This document shows, piece after piece, positions 9,547-18,235 of a stretch of 64,000 nt of DNA (within the stretch, counting starts at the first letter, position 1; the number at the start of each line of letters is the position of its first letter). This DNA is from an uncultured Verrucomicrobiota bacterium. Lineage in GTDB: Bacteria; Verrucomicrobiota; Verrucomicrobiia; Opitutales; Opitutaceae. The stretch is taken from positions 1 through 64,000 of the forward strand of contig CAIRBK010000033.1 of assembly GCA_903876795.1 (NCBI GenBank). Reading direction: 5' to 3'. Made by a program: the position numbers and the translations under genes. The notes below the pieces were generated by a model. That model saw only the letters and a list, made by a program, of their open reading frames with translations, was not told where the DNA came from and did no database searches.

Positions 9547-11517
9547 TCAGTTTACCGGACCGAAGTCGGCCGGGGGCTGGCGGTGGCGGGTGGCCTTTTC
9601 GTAGGCGGCGGCGATCTTGAAGATCGTGGGTTCGCCGAAGGGGCGGGCTATAAAGTCCACGCCGACCGGGAGCTTGGCGGGGGTCGGGCCGCTCCACACG
9701 TACGCACCCGGCTTGGCCGGATCGGGGACTTGGTCGTAAACCTGCGCGGTGAAGCCGGCGGGGACGGTCATCACCGGGAAACCCTGCTGGCCGAGGAAGT
9801 TGAACATGCCGTAGTTGCCCTTGCCGTTGGCGTTGGGCTCGTTGGGCGCGAGGAGCTTGCGGGACGGGTTCAGGCCGGTGGGCGAAACCAGGGCGTCGAG
9901 CTTTAGCTCGGCCATGCATTGCAGGACGATCTGCTGAATGGCGAAGCGGCGCTGCATACGCAGGGCGGTATCGTAGGCGAGGGGCTTGTTGGCGGTCTCG
10001 AGCGTGGCCTTCTTGGGCGGGGTTTTGCCGTCCTTGGAATCAACGTAGAAGCGGGCCTTGTTGATGAGGTCGTCGAGGGTCTTGATGTTGGCGTCGCCGC
10101 GCGCGGCGAGGTAGAGGTTGTAACCGTATTTGCTCTCACCCTCGGCGGCTGCGGGGCCGAAGTCGCGGAGGGTGAGCTTGCCGGGAAACTTCGACGGATC
10201 TAGGGCCAGCTCGACCAGTTTGGCGATGTGGTCGGCGGTGGGCTTGCCCTTGGTGTCCACCGGGAAGAGCTCGGGGAAGAGCTTGGTCCAGGAGCTGTTG
10301 TGGAGGACGGGATTGTAGCGCTGGATGTAGGGCGTGAAGAGACCCTCGGGGCCGGGCTCGACGACGGTCGCGCCAAGTTTTTTCAGGTCGGCGATGGCGC
10401 GTTCGACGATGGCGATGTTTTCGGCCTCGGGCGCGCCGAAGACGGAGGTGTCCATGTATTCGCGGATGACGCCGATGCGCACGCCGGCGAGCGGGCCGGG
10501 CCGGGCGAACGTCTCGTAAGGCCGGTCGGGGGTGCGGCCAATGGCGAAGGCGGTCATCTCGTCCTTAGGGTCGTAACCGGCGATGACGGAGAGCACGCGG
10601 GCGGCGTCCTCGACGGTGCGGGCGATGGGGCCGGTGCGGGTGTTGAGGCCGATGTTGACCATGCCGTCGCGGCTGACGAGCTCCTGGGTGGGCGCGAGGC
10701 CGACGGTGTTGGCGTATTGGGCGGGGGCGCGGACGGACGGGCCGGTTTCCTCGGCGATGGCGACGGTGGCGAGGTTGGCGGCGACGGCGGTGGCGGAACC
10801 GCCGGAGGAGCCGCCGGGATTGCGCTCGGTGTCGTAGGGGTTGACGAGCATGCCGCCGAAGGAGCTGCGGTAGCCGGAGGCGTATTCGCCCATGTTGGCC
10901 TTGCCGATGATGATGGCGCCGGCGTCGCGCAGGCGCTGGACGAAGGTGGCGTCGCGCGGCGGGCGGTCGTTGGCGTAGGCGGCGTCGGCGCCGGAGGTGG
11001 TGCGCAGGTCGAAGGTGTCGTATTGGTCCTTGATGGCGATGACGACGCCGTGAAGCGGGCCGACGAGTTTGCCGGTGCGGGCGAACTCGGCGTCGAGCCG
11101 GGCGGCGATCTCGAGGGCGTCGGGTATGGCGGGATCGGCGTCAACCGGGTCGGTCAGGCTGCGGGCCTTGCGCTCGTCGAAGCCCCAGGCCTGGCGCGCG
11201 GCGGGGCGGAGGTTGAGGGTGCCGAGGGCGTTGATGCCCTTGGCGCGGGCAAGGGGCTTGACCGGGCCGAGCAGGCCCTCGGGCTCCTCGACGGCGGGAC
11301 CGTTGTAGGCCTTGATGCGGGCGAGGTAGAGGTTAACGAGTTCGGTGGAGGTGAGCTTCTTCTTGATGATCGCCTTCTGGATCTCGGCGATGGTGGTCTC
11401 CTCGACGTTGAAGGTGGATTTTTTGTCGGCCGCGAAGGCGGGCGCGGCGAAAAACGGCGAGCCGGCGGCGAGGACGGCGGCGAGGAAAAAGGCGCGGAGC
11501 GGGAGGCGGAGGTGCAT
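9547..11517 (-). CDS. Exported amidase-signature family hydrolase (paralogue 1)
   Basis: 656 residues with a signal peptide (residues 1-29, cleavage near AFA-A), so it probably acts in the periplasm. The amidase-signature triad is complete: Lys163 in AIKDQYD, the cis-Ser Ser237 in GGSSGGS, and the nucleophile Ser261 in GPSVRAPA; the spacings (74 and 24) match the family. Amidase-signature enzymes hydrolyse carboxamides to acid and ammonia; substrate cannot be told from sequence. It is longer than typical family members (about 450-550) because of insertions between the core and the C-terminus. It lies 80 bp downstream of a close paralogue on the same strand, so the two were probably duplicated and are co-transcribed. 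Confidence 0.9.
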   Translation of the reverse strand: MHLRLPLRAFFLAAVLAAGSPFFAAPAFAADKKSTFNVEETTIAEIQKAIIKKKLTSTELVNLYLARIKAYNGPAVEEPEGLLGPVKPLARAKGINALGTLNLRPAARQAWGFDERKARSLTDPVDADPAIPDALEIAARLDAEFARTGKLVGPLHGVVIAIKDQYDTFDLRTTSGADAAYANDRPPRDATFVQRLRDAGAIIIGKANMGEYASGYRSSFGGMLVNPYDTERNPGGSSGGSATAVAANLATVAIAEETGPSVRAPAQYANTVGLAPTQELVSRDGMVNIGLNTRTGPIARTVEDAARVLSVIAGYDPKDEMTAFAIGRTPDRPYETFARPGPLAGVRIGVIREYMDTSVFGAPEAENIAIVERAIADLKKLGATVVEPGPEGLFTPYIQRYNPVLHNSSWTKLFPELFPVDTKGKPTADHIAKLVELALDPSKFPGKLTLRDFGPAAAEGESKYGYNLYLAARGDANIKTLDDLINKARFYVDSKDGKTPPKKATLETANKPLAYDTALRMQRRFAIQQIVLQCMAELKLDALVSPTGLNPSRKLLAPNEPNANGKGNYGMFNFLGQQGFPVMTVPAGFTAQVYDQVPDPAKPGAYVWSGPTPAKLPVGVDFIARPFGEPTIFKIAAAYEKATRHRQPPADFGPVN

Positions 11518-11597
11518 CGGAAGAAGGTCGGGGAACGTGAAGACGGGGGGACTGAAAACGGGGGCGGCGAGGTGGCGACGAGTCGCCGCCCCGACGG

Positions 11598-13658
11598 TTA
11601 TTTGAGCGGGCCGAAGTCGGGCGGGGGGACGCGGTGCCTGGTGGCGTTCTGGTAGGCGGCGGCGACCTTGAGGATCGTCGGCTCGTCGAAGGGGCGTCCG
11701 AGGAAGTCGATGCCGACGGGGAGTTTGGCGGGCACGGGGCCGACGAGCTTGGACTGGGGCTCGGTCTCGCCGGGCTCGGCATTGGGGCCGGTGACGGGCA
11801 CGCGGGGTTTGTCGGGATCGACCACGCGGTCCCAGACCTCGGTGGTGAAGCCGGCGGGCACGGTCATGTTGGGCAGGCCCTGGGCGCCGATAAAACTCCA
11901 GACGAGCGGGCGGCCGTTCTTGGTGGGCACGCGCGGGGAACCGAGCTTGGGGGCGGGGATGTTGTTGGTCGGCGAGACGATCACGTCGAGGTTCAGGTCG
12001 GCCATGGCGTTGAGGACGATGTATTGGACGGCGTAGCGGAGGTGGACGCGGGCGTTGTTGTCGATCTCGGTGTCCTTGTCCTTGCGCACGAGACCGGAGC
12101 GGCGGTTGCCGAAGCGCTCGTCGTTGAAGAAGGAGCCTTTCTCGTAGAGGTCGGCGATGGTCTTGATGTTGGCGTCGCCTCTCAGGCGCAGGTAGTAGCC
12201 GAGCATGTGTCCGCTTTGACCGGTCGCCTGGACGCTCGGGAAATCGCGGATGGTGAGCGAGGCGGGGACCTTGGAGGGATCCACGGTCATATCGAGGACG
12301 GTGGCGAGGCGGTTGGTGGAAGGCTTGCCCTTGTCGTCCGCGGGGAAGAGCTCGGGGAACTTCTTGGCCATGGCCGGGCTGTAGAGGATGTAGAAGTTTT
12401 TGCGGATGTAGGGAGTGAGCAGGTCGCCCTCGCCGGGATCGACGATGGTGGCGCCGAGTTTGCGCAAGTCCTCGACGGCCTTGTCGAAGAGATCGAGGGC
12501 CTGGGTGTCCTCCTCGGTGAAAAGCTTGCGGTGGGTATACTCGCGCATGACGCCGATGCGGATGCCGTCGAGACGCTTGGAATCGGTGTAGGTGTGGTAG
12601 GGCTTGGGCGGGAGACGGCGGGCGCTGGCGGACGTCATCGGGTCGAGCGGGTCGTAGCCGGCGATGACATCGAGGATGCGGGCGGCGTCGTTGACGGTGC
12701 GGGCGATGGGGCCGGTGCGGGTGTTGATGCCGCCCTCGATCATGCCGTGGCGGGAGACGAGCTCCTGGGTGGCGGCGAGGCCGACCAGGCTGTTGTAAAC
12801 GGCTGGGCCGCGGATGGAAGTGCCGCTCTCTTCGGCGATGGACGCGGTGACGAGGTTGGCGGCGACGGCCGTGCCCGAGCCGGAGGAGGAGCCCATCGGG
12901 CTGCGCTCGGTGTCGTAAGGGTTGTTGAGCGTGCCGCCCCAGGAGCTGCGGGGGACGCCCGAGGCGTATTCACCCATCTGTGACTTGGCCAGGATGATCG
13001 CGCCGGCCTCGCGGAGACGCTTTACAAACGTGGCATCGACCGGCGGGCGGTCGTTGGCGTAGGGCACGTCGGCGCCGGCGGTGGTGCGCAGGTCGGCGGT
13101 GTCGTATTGGTCCTTGATGGCCATGACGACGCCGTGGAGCGGGCCGACGAGTTTGCCGGTCCTGGCAAAGTGGGCGTCCTGCGCGGCGGCGACCTCGAGG
13201 GCGTCGGGCAACGCGGGGTTGTCGTCCACCGGATCGGTGAGGCTGCGGGCCATCTTGGCGGGGAAGCCCCAGGCCTTGAGGGCGGCCGGGCGGAGGTTGA
13301 GCGTGCCGAGGGCGTTGATCTTGCCGGCGCGCGGGATCGTCTCGATGACGCCGAGGATGCCGTCGGGCTCCTTCACGCCGGTGCCGTTGTAGGCTTTGAT
13401 GCGGGCGAGGTAGAGGTTAACGAGCTCGGTGGAGGTGAGCTTCTTTTTGAGGATGGCGGCCTGGATGGAGTCGATGGAGGCCTCTTCGAGCTGAAACCCC
13501 TTTTTCGGTTTAGCGGCGGTCTCGGCGGCGTGAAGCGAAACCGGTGCGACGGCGGGAGCGAAGGCGAGGGCGAGCAGCGCCAGGCTGAACGGGAGGAGGG
13601 AACGGGGACGCACGGCGGCGGAAGCCCGGCCAAACTTTGGAAGACGTTGGGTGATCAT
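11598..13658 (-). CDS. Exported amidase-signature family hydrolase (paralogue 2)
   Basis: 686 residues from the ATG at 13658. The frame is open to 13796, but that extension would translate part of a dispersed repeat (13738-13828), so the start in front of the signal peptide (hydrophobic residues about 20-45) is preferred. The catalytic set is intact: Lys182 in AIKDQYD, cis-Ser Ser257 in GSSSGSG, nucleophile Ser281 in GTSIRGPA. The N-terminal region (ILKKKLTSTELVNLYLARIKAYNG) is almost the same as in the gene downstream, pointing to tandem duplication. It is the promoter-proximal gene of the pair; a -24/-12-like sequence lies at 13680-13695. A periplasmic amide-scavenging role is inferred. Confidence 0.9.
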   Translation of the reverse strand: MITQRLPKFGRASAAVRPRSLLPFSLALLALAFAPAVAPVSLHAAETAAKPKKGFQLEEASIDSIQAAILKKKLTSTELVNLYLARIKAYNGTGVKEPDGILGVIETIPRAGKINALGTLNLRPAALKAWGFPAKMARSLTDPVDDNPALPDALEVAAAQDAHFARTGKLVGPLHGVVMAIKDQYDTADLRTTAGADVPYANDRPPVDATFVKRLREAGAIILAKSQMGEYASGVPRSSWGGTLNNPYDTERSPMGSSSGSGTAVAANLVTASIAEESGTSIRGPAVYNSLVGLAATQELVSRHGMIEGGINTRTGPIARTVNDAARILDVIAGYDPLDPMTSASARRLPPKPYHTYTDSKRLDGIRIGVMREYTHRKLFTEEDTQALDLFDKAVEDLRKLGATIVDPGEGDLLTPYIRKNFYILYSPAMAKKFPELFPADDKGKPSTNRLATVLDMTVDPSKVPASLTIRDFPSVQATGQSGHMLGYYLRLRGDANIKTIADLYEKGSFFNDERFGNRRSGLVRKDKDTEIDNNARVHLRYAVQYIVLNAMADLNLDVIVSPTNNIPAPKLGSPRVPTKNGRPLVWSFIGAQGLPNMTVPAGFTTEVWDRVVDPDKPRVPVTGPNAEPGETEPQSKLVGPVPAKLPVGIDFLGRPFDEPTILKVAAAYQNATRHRVPPPDFGPLK

Positions 13659-13737
13659 GAAAAACGTGAACACCTCGCCAGCTTGACCGGTGCCAAGACC
13701 CGCCCGGCGGCGGACAGTAAAGTTTATTTCAAATGCG

Positions 13738-13828
13738 GCCCGCCGCCGGGTCGCCTCCGTCTCGGTCGCCTTGGCCGAGCCCGCTGCTCCTCTCACGCCG
13801 ACCCGATTTATCTCAGAAACACACCCTC
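13738..13828 (+). repeat. Dispersed MITE-like repeat, copy A (truncated)
   Basis: This stretch matches the right-hand half of copy C (38102-38278), including the block around CCGTCTCGGTCGCCTTGG and the end CTCAGAAACACACCCT. The left end of the element is missing. It sits between the divergently placed amidase 2 start and the 3' end of the TonB-like gene. Confidence 0.75.
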
Positions 13829-13908
13829 GTCATTTAATTCACCGGGCTCCGTCTTCTTGGCTTATGATTTAACGGAGACACACCATCGTTTCCCGCTTGG
13901 TCCAGCGC

Positions 13909-14616
13909 TCACCCCGCCGGGAATGTCAGGCTCCAGCGCACCCGCACCGAAGCGGGTTTTGCCTCCACGCGCGGCGCCTCGAAACGCCAGCCGCGCACCG
14001 CCGCAAGCGCCGCCTCGGCTTGAGCGGGTCCCGAGGCATTCAGCACGACCGGAAGGCGCACCCGACCTTCGGAATCGATAAAAAACTCCAACAGCGCCTC
14101 GCCCTTGCCCGTGCCGGCGATGGCCCCGGGCGGACGCCCCGCCAATCGCGCCGGCACGTTGTCCTTGGCCAATGGCTTCATGTGCAACGGCGGCAAAAGC
14201 CCGTCGTCATCGGGAAACGCCGCACGCGAGGCCTCCAACTGCGTTTGAGAGATCACCGTGCCGGTCAGCGCAAAATCGACACGCACGATGTCCACGCGCA
14301 GCGGAGTTTCCTCCCGTTGATTCGCGCCATCGGCCGGCGCATAGCGCCATTGCCCGATGGCCTGCTCGGCGGCCTCCGCAAAGGCGCGATGCGAGGCCTG
14401 CAACGCCCAGGCTTCCGCCACCGAACCATCGGCGGCCACCGTACACCCCACCAGGGCAAACCCGCGATAAACCGGCTGGTTCATCAACTCGACCGGAAAT
14501 CCGGGAGGACTCGCATCGATAACCGGTATGCGACCGGCGGTATCGGCCGCGATCACCGTGGCCATCCAACAAACCAATCCGCAAACCAAGCCCGCCGCAC
14601 GCTTGAGGGAGTTCAT
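13909..14616 (-). CDS. Exported TonB-like C-terminal domain protein
   Basis: 235 residues from the ATG at 14616, which opens a signal peptide ending near VIAAD; an upstream ATG at 14691 lacks an export signal. Two segments resemble TonB/energy-transducer C-terminal domains: residues about 35-95 (VYRGFALVGCTVAADGSV then AIGQWRYAPA) and residues about 160-235 (ALLEFFIDSEGRVRLPVVLNA then VRGWRFEAP). The pattern of a beta-strand, DGxV, and a closing W-(R/K)-(F/Y)-xP is the family hallmark. There is no N-terminal ExbB/D-interacting SXXXH segment or proline-rich spanner, so it is not a classical TonB. It diverges from the octahaem cytochrome gene, and the region between carries promoter-like AT-rich DNA. 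Confidence 0.75.
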   Translation of the reverse strand: MNSLKRAAGLVCGLVCWMATVIAADTAGRIPVIDASPPGFPVELMNQPVYRGFALVGCTVAADGSVAEAWALQASHRAFAEAAEQAIGQWRYAPADGANQREETPLRVDIVRVDFALTGTVISQTQLEASRAAFPDDDGLLPPLHMKPLAKDNVPARLAGRPPGAIAGTGKGEALLEFFIDSEGRVRLPVVLNASGPAQAEAALAAVRGWRFEAPRVEAKPASVRVRWSLTFPAG

Positions 14617-14729
14617 TGACCATATTACGCAGGGCGGACGTTTTTGGTAGCGCCCGGCCTGTTGAAATTTTTTCAAACAGCCGGCGCGCACGCCTTATGC
14701 TAAAGTGATCCAATCCAGCACGGCCCTGC

Positions 14730-16661
14730 ATGCAAAACACCCCTATCCCGCCCCATCGACGTCCGCTCGCGCAACGCCTGCGGGCCTGGGCATGGCCGAT
14801 CACGTTGATGGCACTCGCCGTGTTTGCCCAGACCTTGCTGACGGGCTGGAACCGGATCACTCCGCCCGCCAAGGAAATCCCCGCCGGCCCCGTCCAGAAC
14901 CTCGCCGGCGGTTACGCGACCTCGGCTACCTGCCGCTCCTGCCATCCGGGCCAACACGCCAGCTGGCATGCTTCTTATCATCGCACGATGACGCAGGCCG
15001 CGCGACCCGACACGGTGCCCGAGTCGATGAACGGCCTGGAACTCACCCTGGGCGACCGCCGTTATCGCGTGGATCGGCGCGCCGACGAATTCCTTGTGCG
15101 CGAAGGCCCCGTCGACGGGGGCACCGACTCCCTCGGCCCGCCCCGCCGCCTGGTGCTGCTCACCGGATCCCACCACCAGCAAAACTTCTGGATCGAAACC
15201 GGCCAGGGTAACGCGTTGGAAGCCTTCCCCTTCGGCTGGCTCATTGCCGACCGCCGCTGGGCCCCGCTCACCGACACGTTTCTTTGCCCTCCCGGAGTGA
15301 CCCAGGGCCGCTCGCAGGGCGTCTGGAACAACGGCTGCATCAACTGCCATTCCACCCAGGGCCGGCCCGGCATCTCCGCCGATGGCATCATCGACAGCCA
15401 GGTCGCCGAGCTGGGCATCGCCTGCGAATCGTGCCACGGCGGCGGCGAAGAGCATGTCCAGCGCCACCGCAACCCGCTTCGCCGCTATCTCTCGCATCTC
15501 ACCGGCGGCGGCGATGATTTGATCGCCAATCCCGGGCGCATGTCGGGGCCCGAGGCATCGCTCGCCTGCGGCCAGTGCCACAGCGTGTGGGCGTTCCAAT
15601 CCGCCGCCGACGCCGTTCGCTGGAACCACGAGGGGCGCACCTTCCGCCCGGGCGACGCGAGCCTTCAGGAACGCTTCGTGGTCCAGCCCGCCGAAGACCC
15701 GGGCGCCCTGGCCAAGGCCGGTCAACAGATGGGCGATCCGCACCTGGTGGAAAACAGCTTCTGGGGCGATGGCCGCGTGCGTGTCACCGGCCGCGAATAC
15801 AACGGCGTCGAGGCCTCCCCCTGCTTCAAAGGCGGCGACTTTTCGTGCCAAAGCTGCCACCAGATGCACCGCACCGACACGCGCCGCGACGGACTCACCG
15901 CCTGGGCGGCCAGCCAGATGCAAGCCGGCGCGACCGGCAACCAGGCGTGCCTCCAGTGCCACGGCGCGTTCAACGACCCGGCCGCACTGACTAAACACAC
16001 GCGGCATGCGGCGTCCTCCGAGGGCAGCAGCTGCTACAACTGCCACATGCCCTACTCATCCTTCGGACTCATGCGGGCGGTGCGCAGCCACCAGGTCAGC
16101 GTGCCCGACGTGCGCGAGAGCGCCGAGTGGGGCCGCCCCAACGCCTGCAACCTCTGCCACCTCGACCGTCCGCTCGCCTGGACGGCGGAGCACCTCAAGA
16201 CATGGTATGGCCAGACCCCGCCCGCACTCGGCCGTGACGACCATGAAATCGCCGCCTCCGTAAAATGGATACTTCAGGGCGACGCCGGCCAACGCGCGCT
16301 CGCCGCCTGGAGCATGGGCTGGGCCCCCGCCCAGTCCGCCTCCGGCCGCCACTGGATATCCCCCTTCCTGGCCAACACCCTCAACGACCCTTACGCGGCG
16401 GTGCGCTATGTCGCCTGGAAAGCGTTGCTCACCCTGCCCGGCTTCGCCGACTACCCCTTCGATTACACGGCGCCCGACGACGAGACCTTTGCCGCCGCCA
16501 CCGCCGCCTACCAGCGCTCCCTCGACTTGCGGCAACGGCAAATCGCACCGCCCGCTTTTAATCCGGCGACCCTGCTCGACAAGGAGGGCCGATTTATCGA
16601 GGCGCCGTTTCAACGCCTGCTCGACACCCGCGACCAACGGGCGGTTTACCTGATCGAGTGA
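14730..16661 (+). CDS. Octahaem cytochrome c, exported
   Basis: 643 residues with an N-terminal membrane segment (residues about 22-40) acting as signal or anchor. Eight CXXCH haem c motifs are present: CRSCH, CINCH, CESCH, CGQCH, CQSCH, CLQCH, CYNCH and CNLCH, spread from about residue 68 to 475. The family (cytochrome c554 / multihaem type) carries electrons in the periplasm; some members are reductases. After the last haem, about 160 residues contain a HEAT-like stretch (DPYAAVRYVAWKALL). The gene overlaps the next one by a single base (TGATG), so the small membrane protein is a likely partner. The upstream sequence contains TGCTAAAGT at 14698-14706, a possible extended -10. Confidence 0.88.
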   Translation: MQNTPIPPHRRPLAQRLRAWAWPITLMALAVFAQTLLTGWNRITPPAKEIPAGPVQNLAGGYATSATCRSCHPGQHASWHASYHRTMTQAARPDTVPESMNGLELTLGDRRYRVDRRADEFLVREGPVDGGTDSLGPPRRLVLLTGSHHQQNFWIETGQGNALEAFPFGWLIADRRWAPLTDTFLCPPGVTQGRSQGVWNNGCINCHSTQGRPGISADGIIDSQVAELGIACESCHGGGEEHVQRHRNPLRRYLSHLTGGGDDLIANPGRMSGPEASLACGQCHSVWAFQSAADAVRWNHEGRTFRPGDASLQERFVVQPAEDPGALAKAGQQMGDPHLVENSFWGDGRVRVTGREYNGVEASPCFKGGDFSCQSCHQMHRTDTRRDGLTAWAASQMQAGATGNQACLQCHGAFNDPAALTKHTRHAASSEGSSCYNCHMPYSSFGLMRAVRSHQVSVPDVRESAEWGRPNACNLCHLDRPLAWTAEHLKTWYGQTPPALGRDDHEIAASVKWILQGDAGQRALAAWSMGWAPAQSASGRHWISPFLANTLNDPYAAVRYVAWKALLTLPGFADYPFDYTAPDDETFAAATAAYQRSLDLRQRQIAPPAFNPATLLDKEGRFIEAPFQRLLDTRDQRAVYLIE

Positions 16662-17119
16662 TGCCCATTTCTCGCCAACGCCGAACCCACACGCCCATGA
16701 CCCCGCACCCGTCCGCCTCCCTTCGCCACCTGCGCCTTGGCTCGTGGGCCCTCGCCGTCGGCCTCCTTCTCGGCCTCGTGCTCGAAATGCTGCACGGCTT
16801 CAAAAGCGGCTGGTATCTCGACGTGGGCAACGAGACGCGCCGCACCATGCTCATGCTCGCCCACACCCACGGCACGCTGGTCGCGCTGCTACACATCGTC
16901 GCCGGTATCGTCGTGCGGGTGTGTGACCGGCCGGTGGTGTCACGCTTCGCCTCGGCCGCACTGATCGCCGGCCTGCTGCTGCCCCTGGGTTTCCTGGCCG
17001 GGGCCTTCGGCGTGCACGGCGGTGATCCCGGCCCCGGAATACTGCTCGCCCCCATCGGAGGCGTGGCGCTGCTGGCCGGTGTGGTCTCGCTCGCGGTCGG
17101 GCTCTCCCGCCGGAGCTGA
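16661..17119 (+). CDS. Four-helix membrane protein paired with the octahaem cytochrome
   Basis: 152 residues with four predicted transmembrane helices (about residues 28-45, 65-88, 98-117, 125-145). The segment LAHTHGTLVALLHIVAG has two histidines inside or beside helix 2, which could ligate haem, but that is inference. The ATG overlaps the stop codon of the cytochrome gene (TGATG), so translation is coupled; a GTG at 16658 and an ATG at 16697 are alternative starts. I do not recognise a characterised family; similar small membrane proteins with HTHGT-type motifs occur near respiratory genes. It may anchor the cytochrome or link it to the quinone pool. Confidence 0.7.
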   Translation: MPISRQRRTHTPMTPHPSASLRHLRLGSWALAVGLLLGLVLEMLHGFKSGWYLDVGNETRRTMLMLAHTHGTLVALLHIVAGIVVRVCDRPVVSRFASAALIAGLLLPLGFLAGAFGVHGGDPGPGILLAPIGGVALLAGVVSLAVGLSRRS

Positions 17120-17353
17120 TTCCAGAGCACCGAAGCCAGCCTCATTCACCATCCAATCGGGTGGTGTGGGTTTACGAAAAAAACCGGCACGCCGCGACCA
17201 CCGGCCGAAGGCCTGCCCATGTCATCTCCGCTCTTTGCTATGAATTTATTTCAATTAGCAGGACTTTACGAATACATTTCCTGTATTAGTTTATCGACTC
17301 CGACCCAAACCCTTCACCGGGTCGAAAACCCCGTTAGTCTGTCTATAATCTCC

Positions 17354-18100
17354 ATGAAAACCTACCTGACCCTGTTCGTGGCGAGCCTCGGGTTCGCCTC
17401 TGTTAGCTTTGCCAACCAACCCCATCGCGGACTGCCCACCTACGAGGTGACCGCTAGCGCCAACGAGGCCGAGGCCCTGAAGTGGGTGTACACTTATTAC
17501 CAGAATCCGCGTCCGGCGGAGTTTGCCCGCAACGTCCATCTGCTGAGCCAAGCCGGCTATTTTGAGCAGGCCGGACAACCCGCGCAGGCCATCGGCTTCT
17601 TCAGCCAAGTTTTTGCCCAGAACGCCGAGCTCGTTAATTTCTGGATGGCGGAAACCCGCTCTCTGCCTGAAAAGCATCAGCGCATCCTGGCCTCCGCGCT
17701 TTGGCTCTCGGGCAACCCCCGCGGCGAAGCCATCATCCGCCGCCAAATGACCGGTGTTTCCGAAGCGGTTCGCACCGACCTTGCCGCCCTTCTGGAGAAA
17801 AAGCCCGCCGCCGTGGCCACCAGCCCCGTCGATTCACCCACCGCGATGGATCTCCAGTGGGGCGCGTTCCTGGCCACCGGCAGCGAACTGCACATCACCA
17901 ACATCCTCGCGTCCCTCGGCTCCGGCCAGCGCGGCATCGCCGAATCCGCCCGCCTGTCCCTTGCGCTCAACGCCGCCGAGCATCCCCGCGTGCTCGAAAT
18001 TTGCCGCGCCCAGCTCGACAAGCAGCCGAATGAAGTGCGCCTGCTGTTGAAAGCCGCCATCAACGACGCGCAACCCGCCGCCCGGCAGCCCTCCAGCTAA
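17354..18100 (+). CDS. Exported helical repeat protein of unknown function
   Basis: 248 residues from the ATG at 17354, which begins a clear signal peptide (MKTYLTLFVASLGFASVSFA). The frame is open back to 17219, but that part encodes no export signal and is AT-rich leader-like DNA. The mature protein is all helical and alanine-rich with TPR/HEAT-like character (LLSQAGYFEQAGQPAQAIGFFSQVF; ILASALWLSGNPRGEAIIRR). No catalytic motif is visible. It is monocistronic: a good hairpin terminator follows at 18127-18156. A 6-bp inverted repeat (AATACA/TGTATT, 17271-17287) lies in the leader and could be an operator. Confidence 0.75.
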   Translation: MKTYLTLFVASLGFASVSFANQPHRGLPTYEVTASANEAEALKWVYTYYQNPRPAEFARNVHLLSQAGYFEQAGQPAQAIGFFSQVFAQNAELVNFWMAETRSLPEKHQRILASALWLSGNPRGEAIIRRQMTGVSEAVRTDLAALLEKKPAAVATSPVDSPTAMDLQWGAFLATGSELHITNILASLGSGQRGIAESARLSLALNAAEHPRVLEICRAQLDKQPNEVRLLLKAAINDAQPAARQPSS

Positions 18101-18126
18101 ACGGTTGGAACTCTTGAGGATCATCG

Positions 18127-18156
18127 GCCGGCCTTCTTCTGAAGGCCGGCTTTTTT
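18127..18156 (+). terminator. Rho-independent terminator
   Basis: A 9-bp perfect stem (GCCGGCCTT at 18127-18135 with AAGGCCGGC at 18142-18150), a 6-base loop, and six Ts at 18151-18156. It ends the helical repeat gene. Confidence 0.9.
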
Positions 18157-18208
18157 ACGCCCGTGAAGCCACTGCTGTGAAAAATGTTCATAGGGTCCGC
18201 TGATAGGC

Positions 18209-18224
18209 AGGCACGGCCTTTGCT
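18209..18224 (+). promoter_or_regulatory. Candidate -24/-12 (sigma-54) promoter
   Basis: AGGCACGGCCTTTGCT fits TGGCACG-N4-TTGCW with one mismatch and the required GG-N10-GC spacing. The -12 GC is 13 bases before the ATG at 18236, so the transcript would be nearly leaderless. Confidence 0.35.
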
Positions 18225-18235
18225 TTCTTTAGGCC

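Noticed and set aside
17344-17349. TATAAT as a -10 box
   Set aside because: It is only 5 bases before the ATG at 17354, so a transcript starting from it would lack the start codon.
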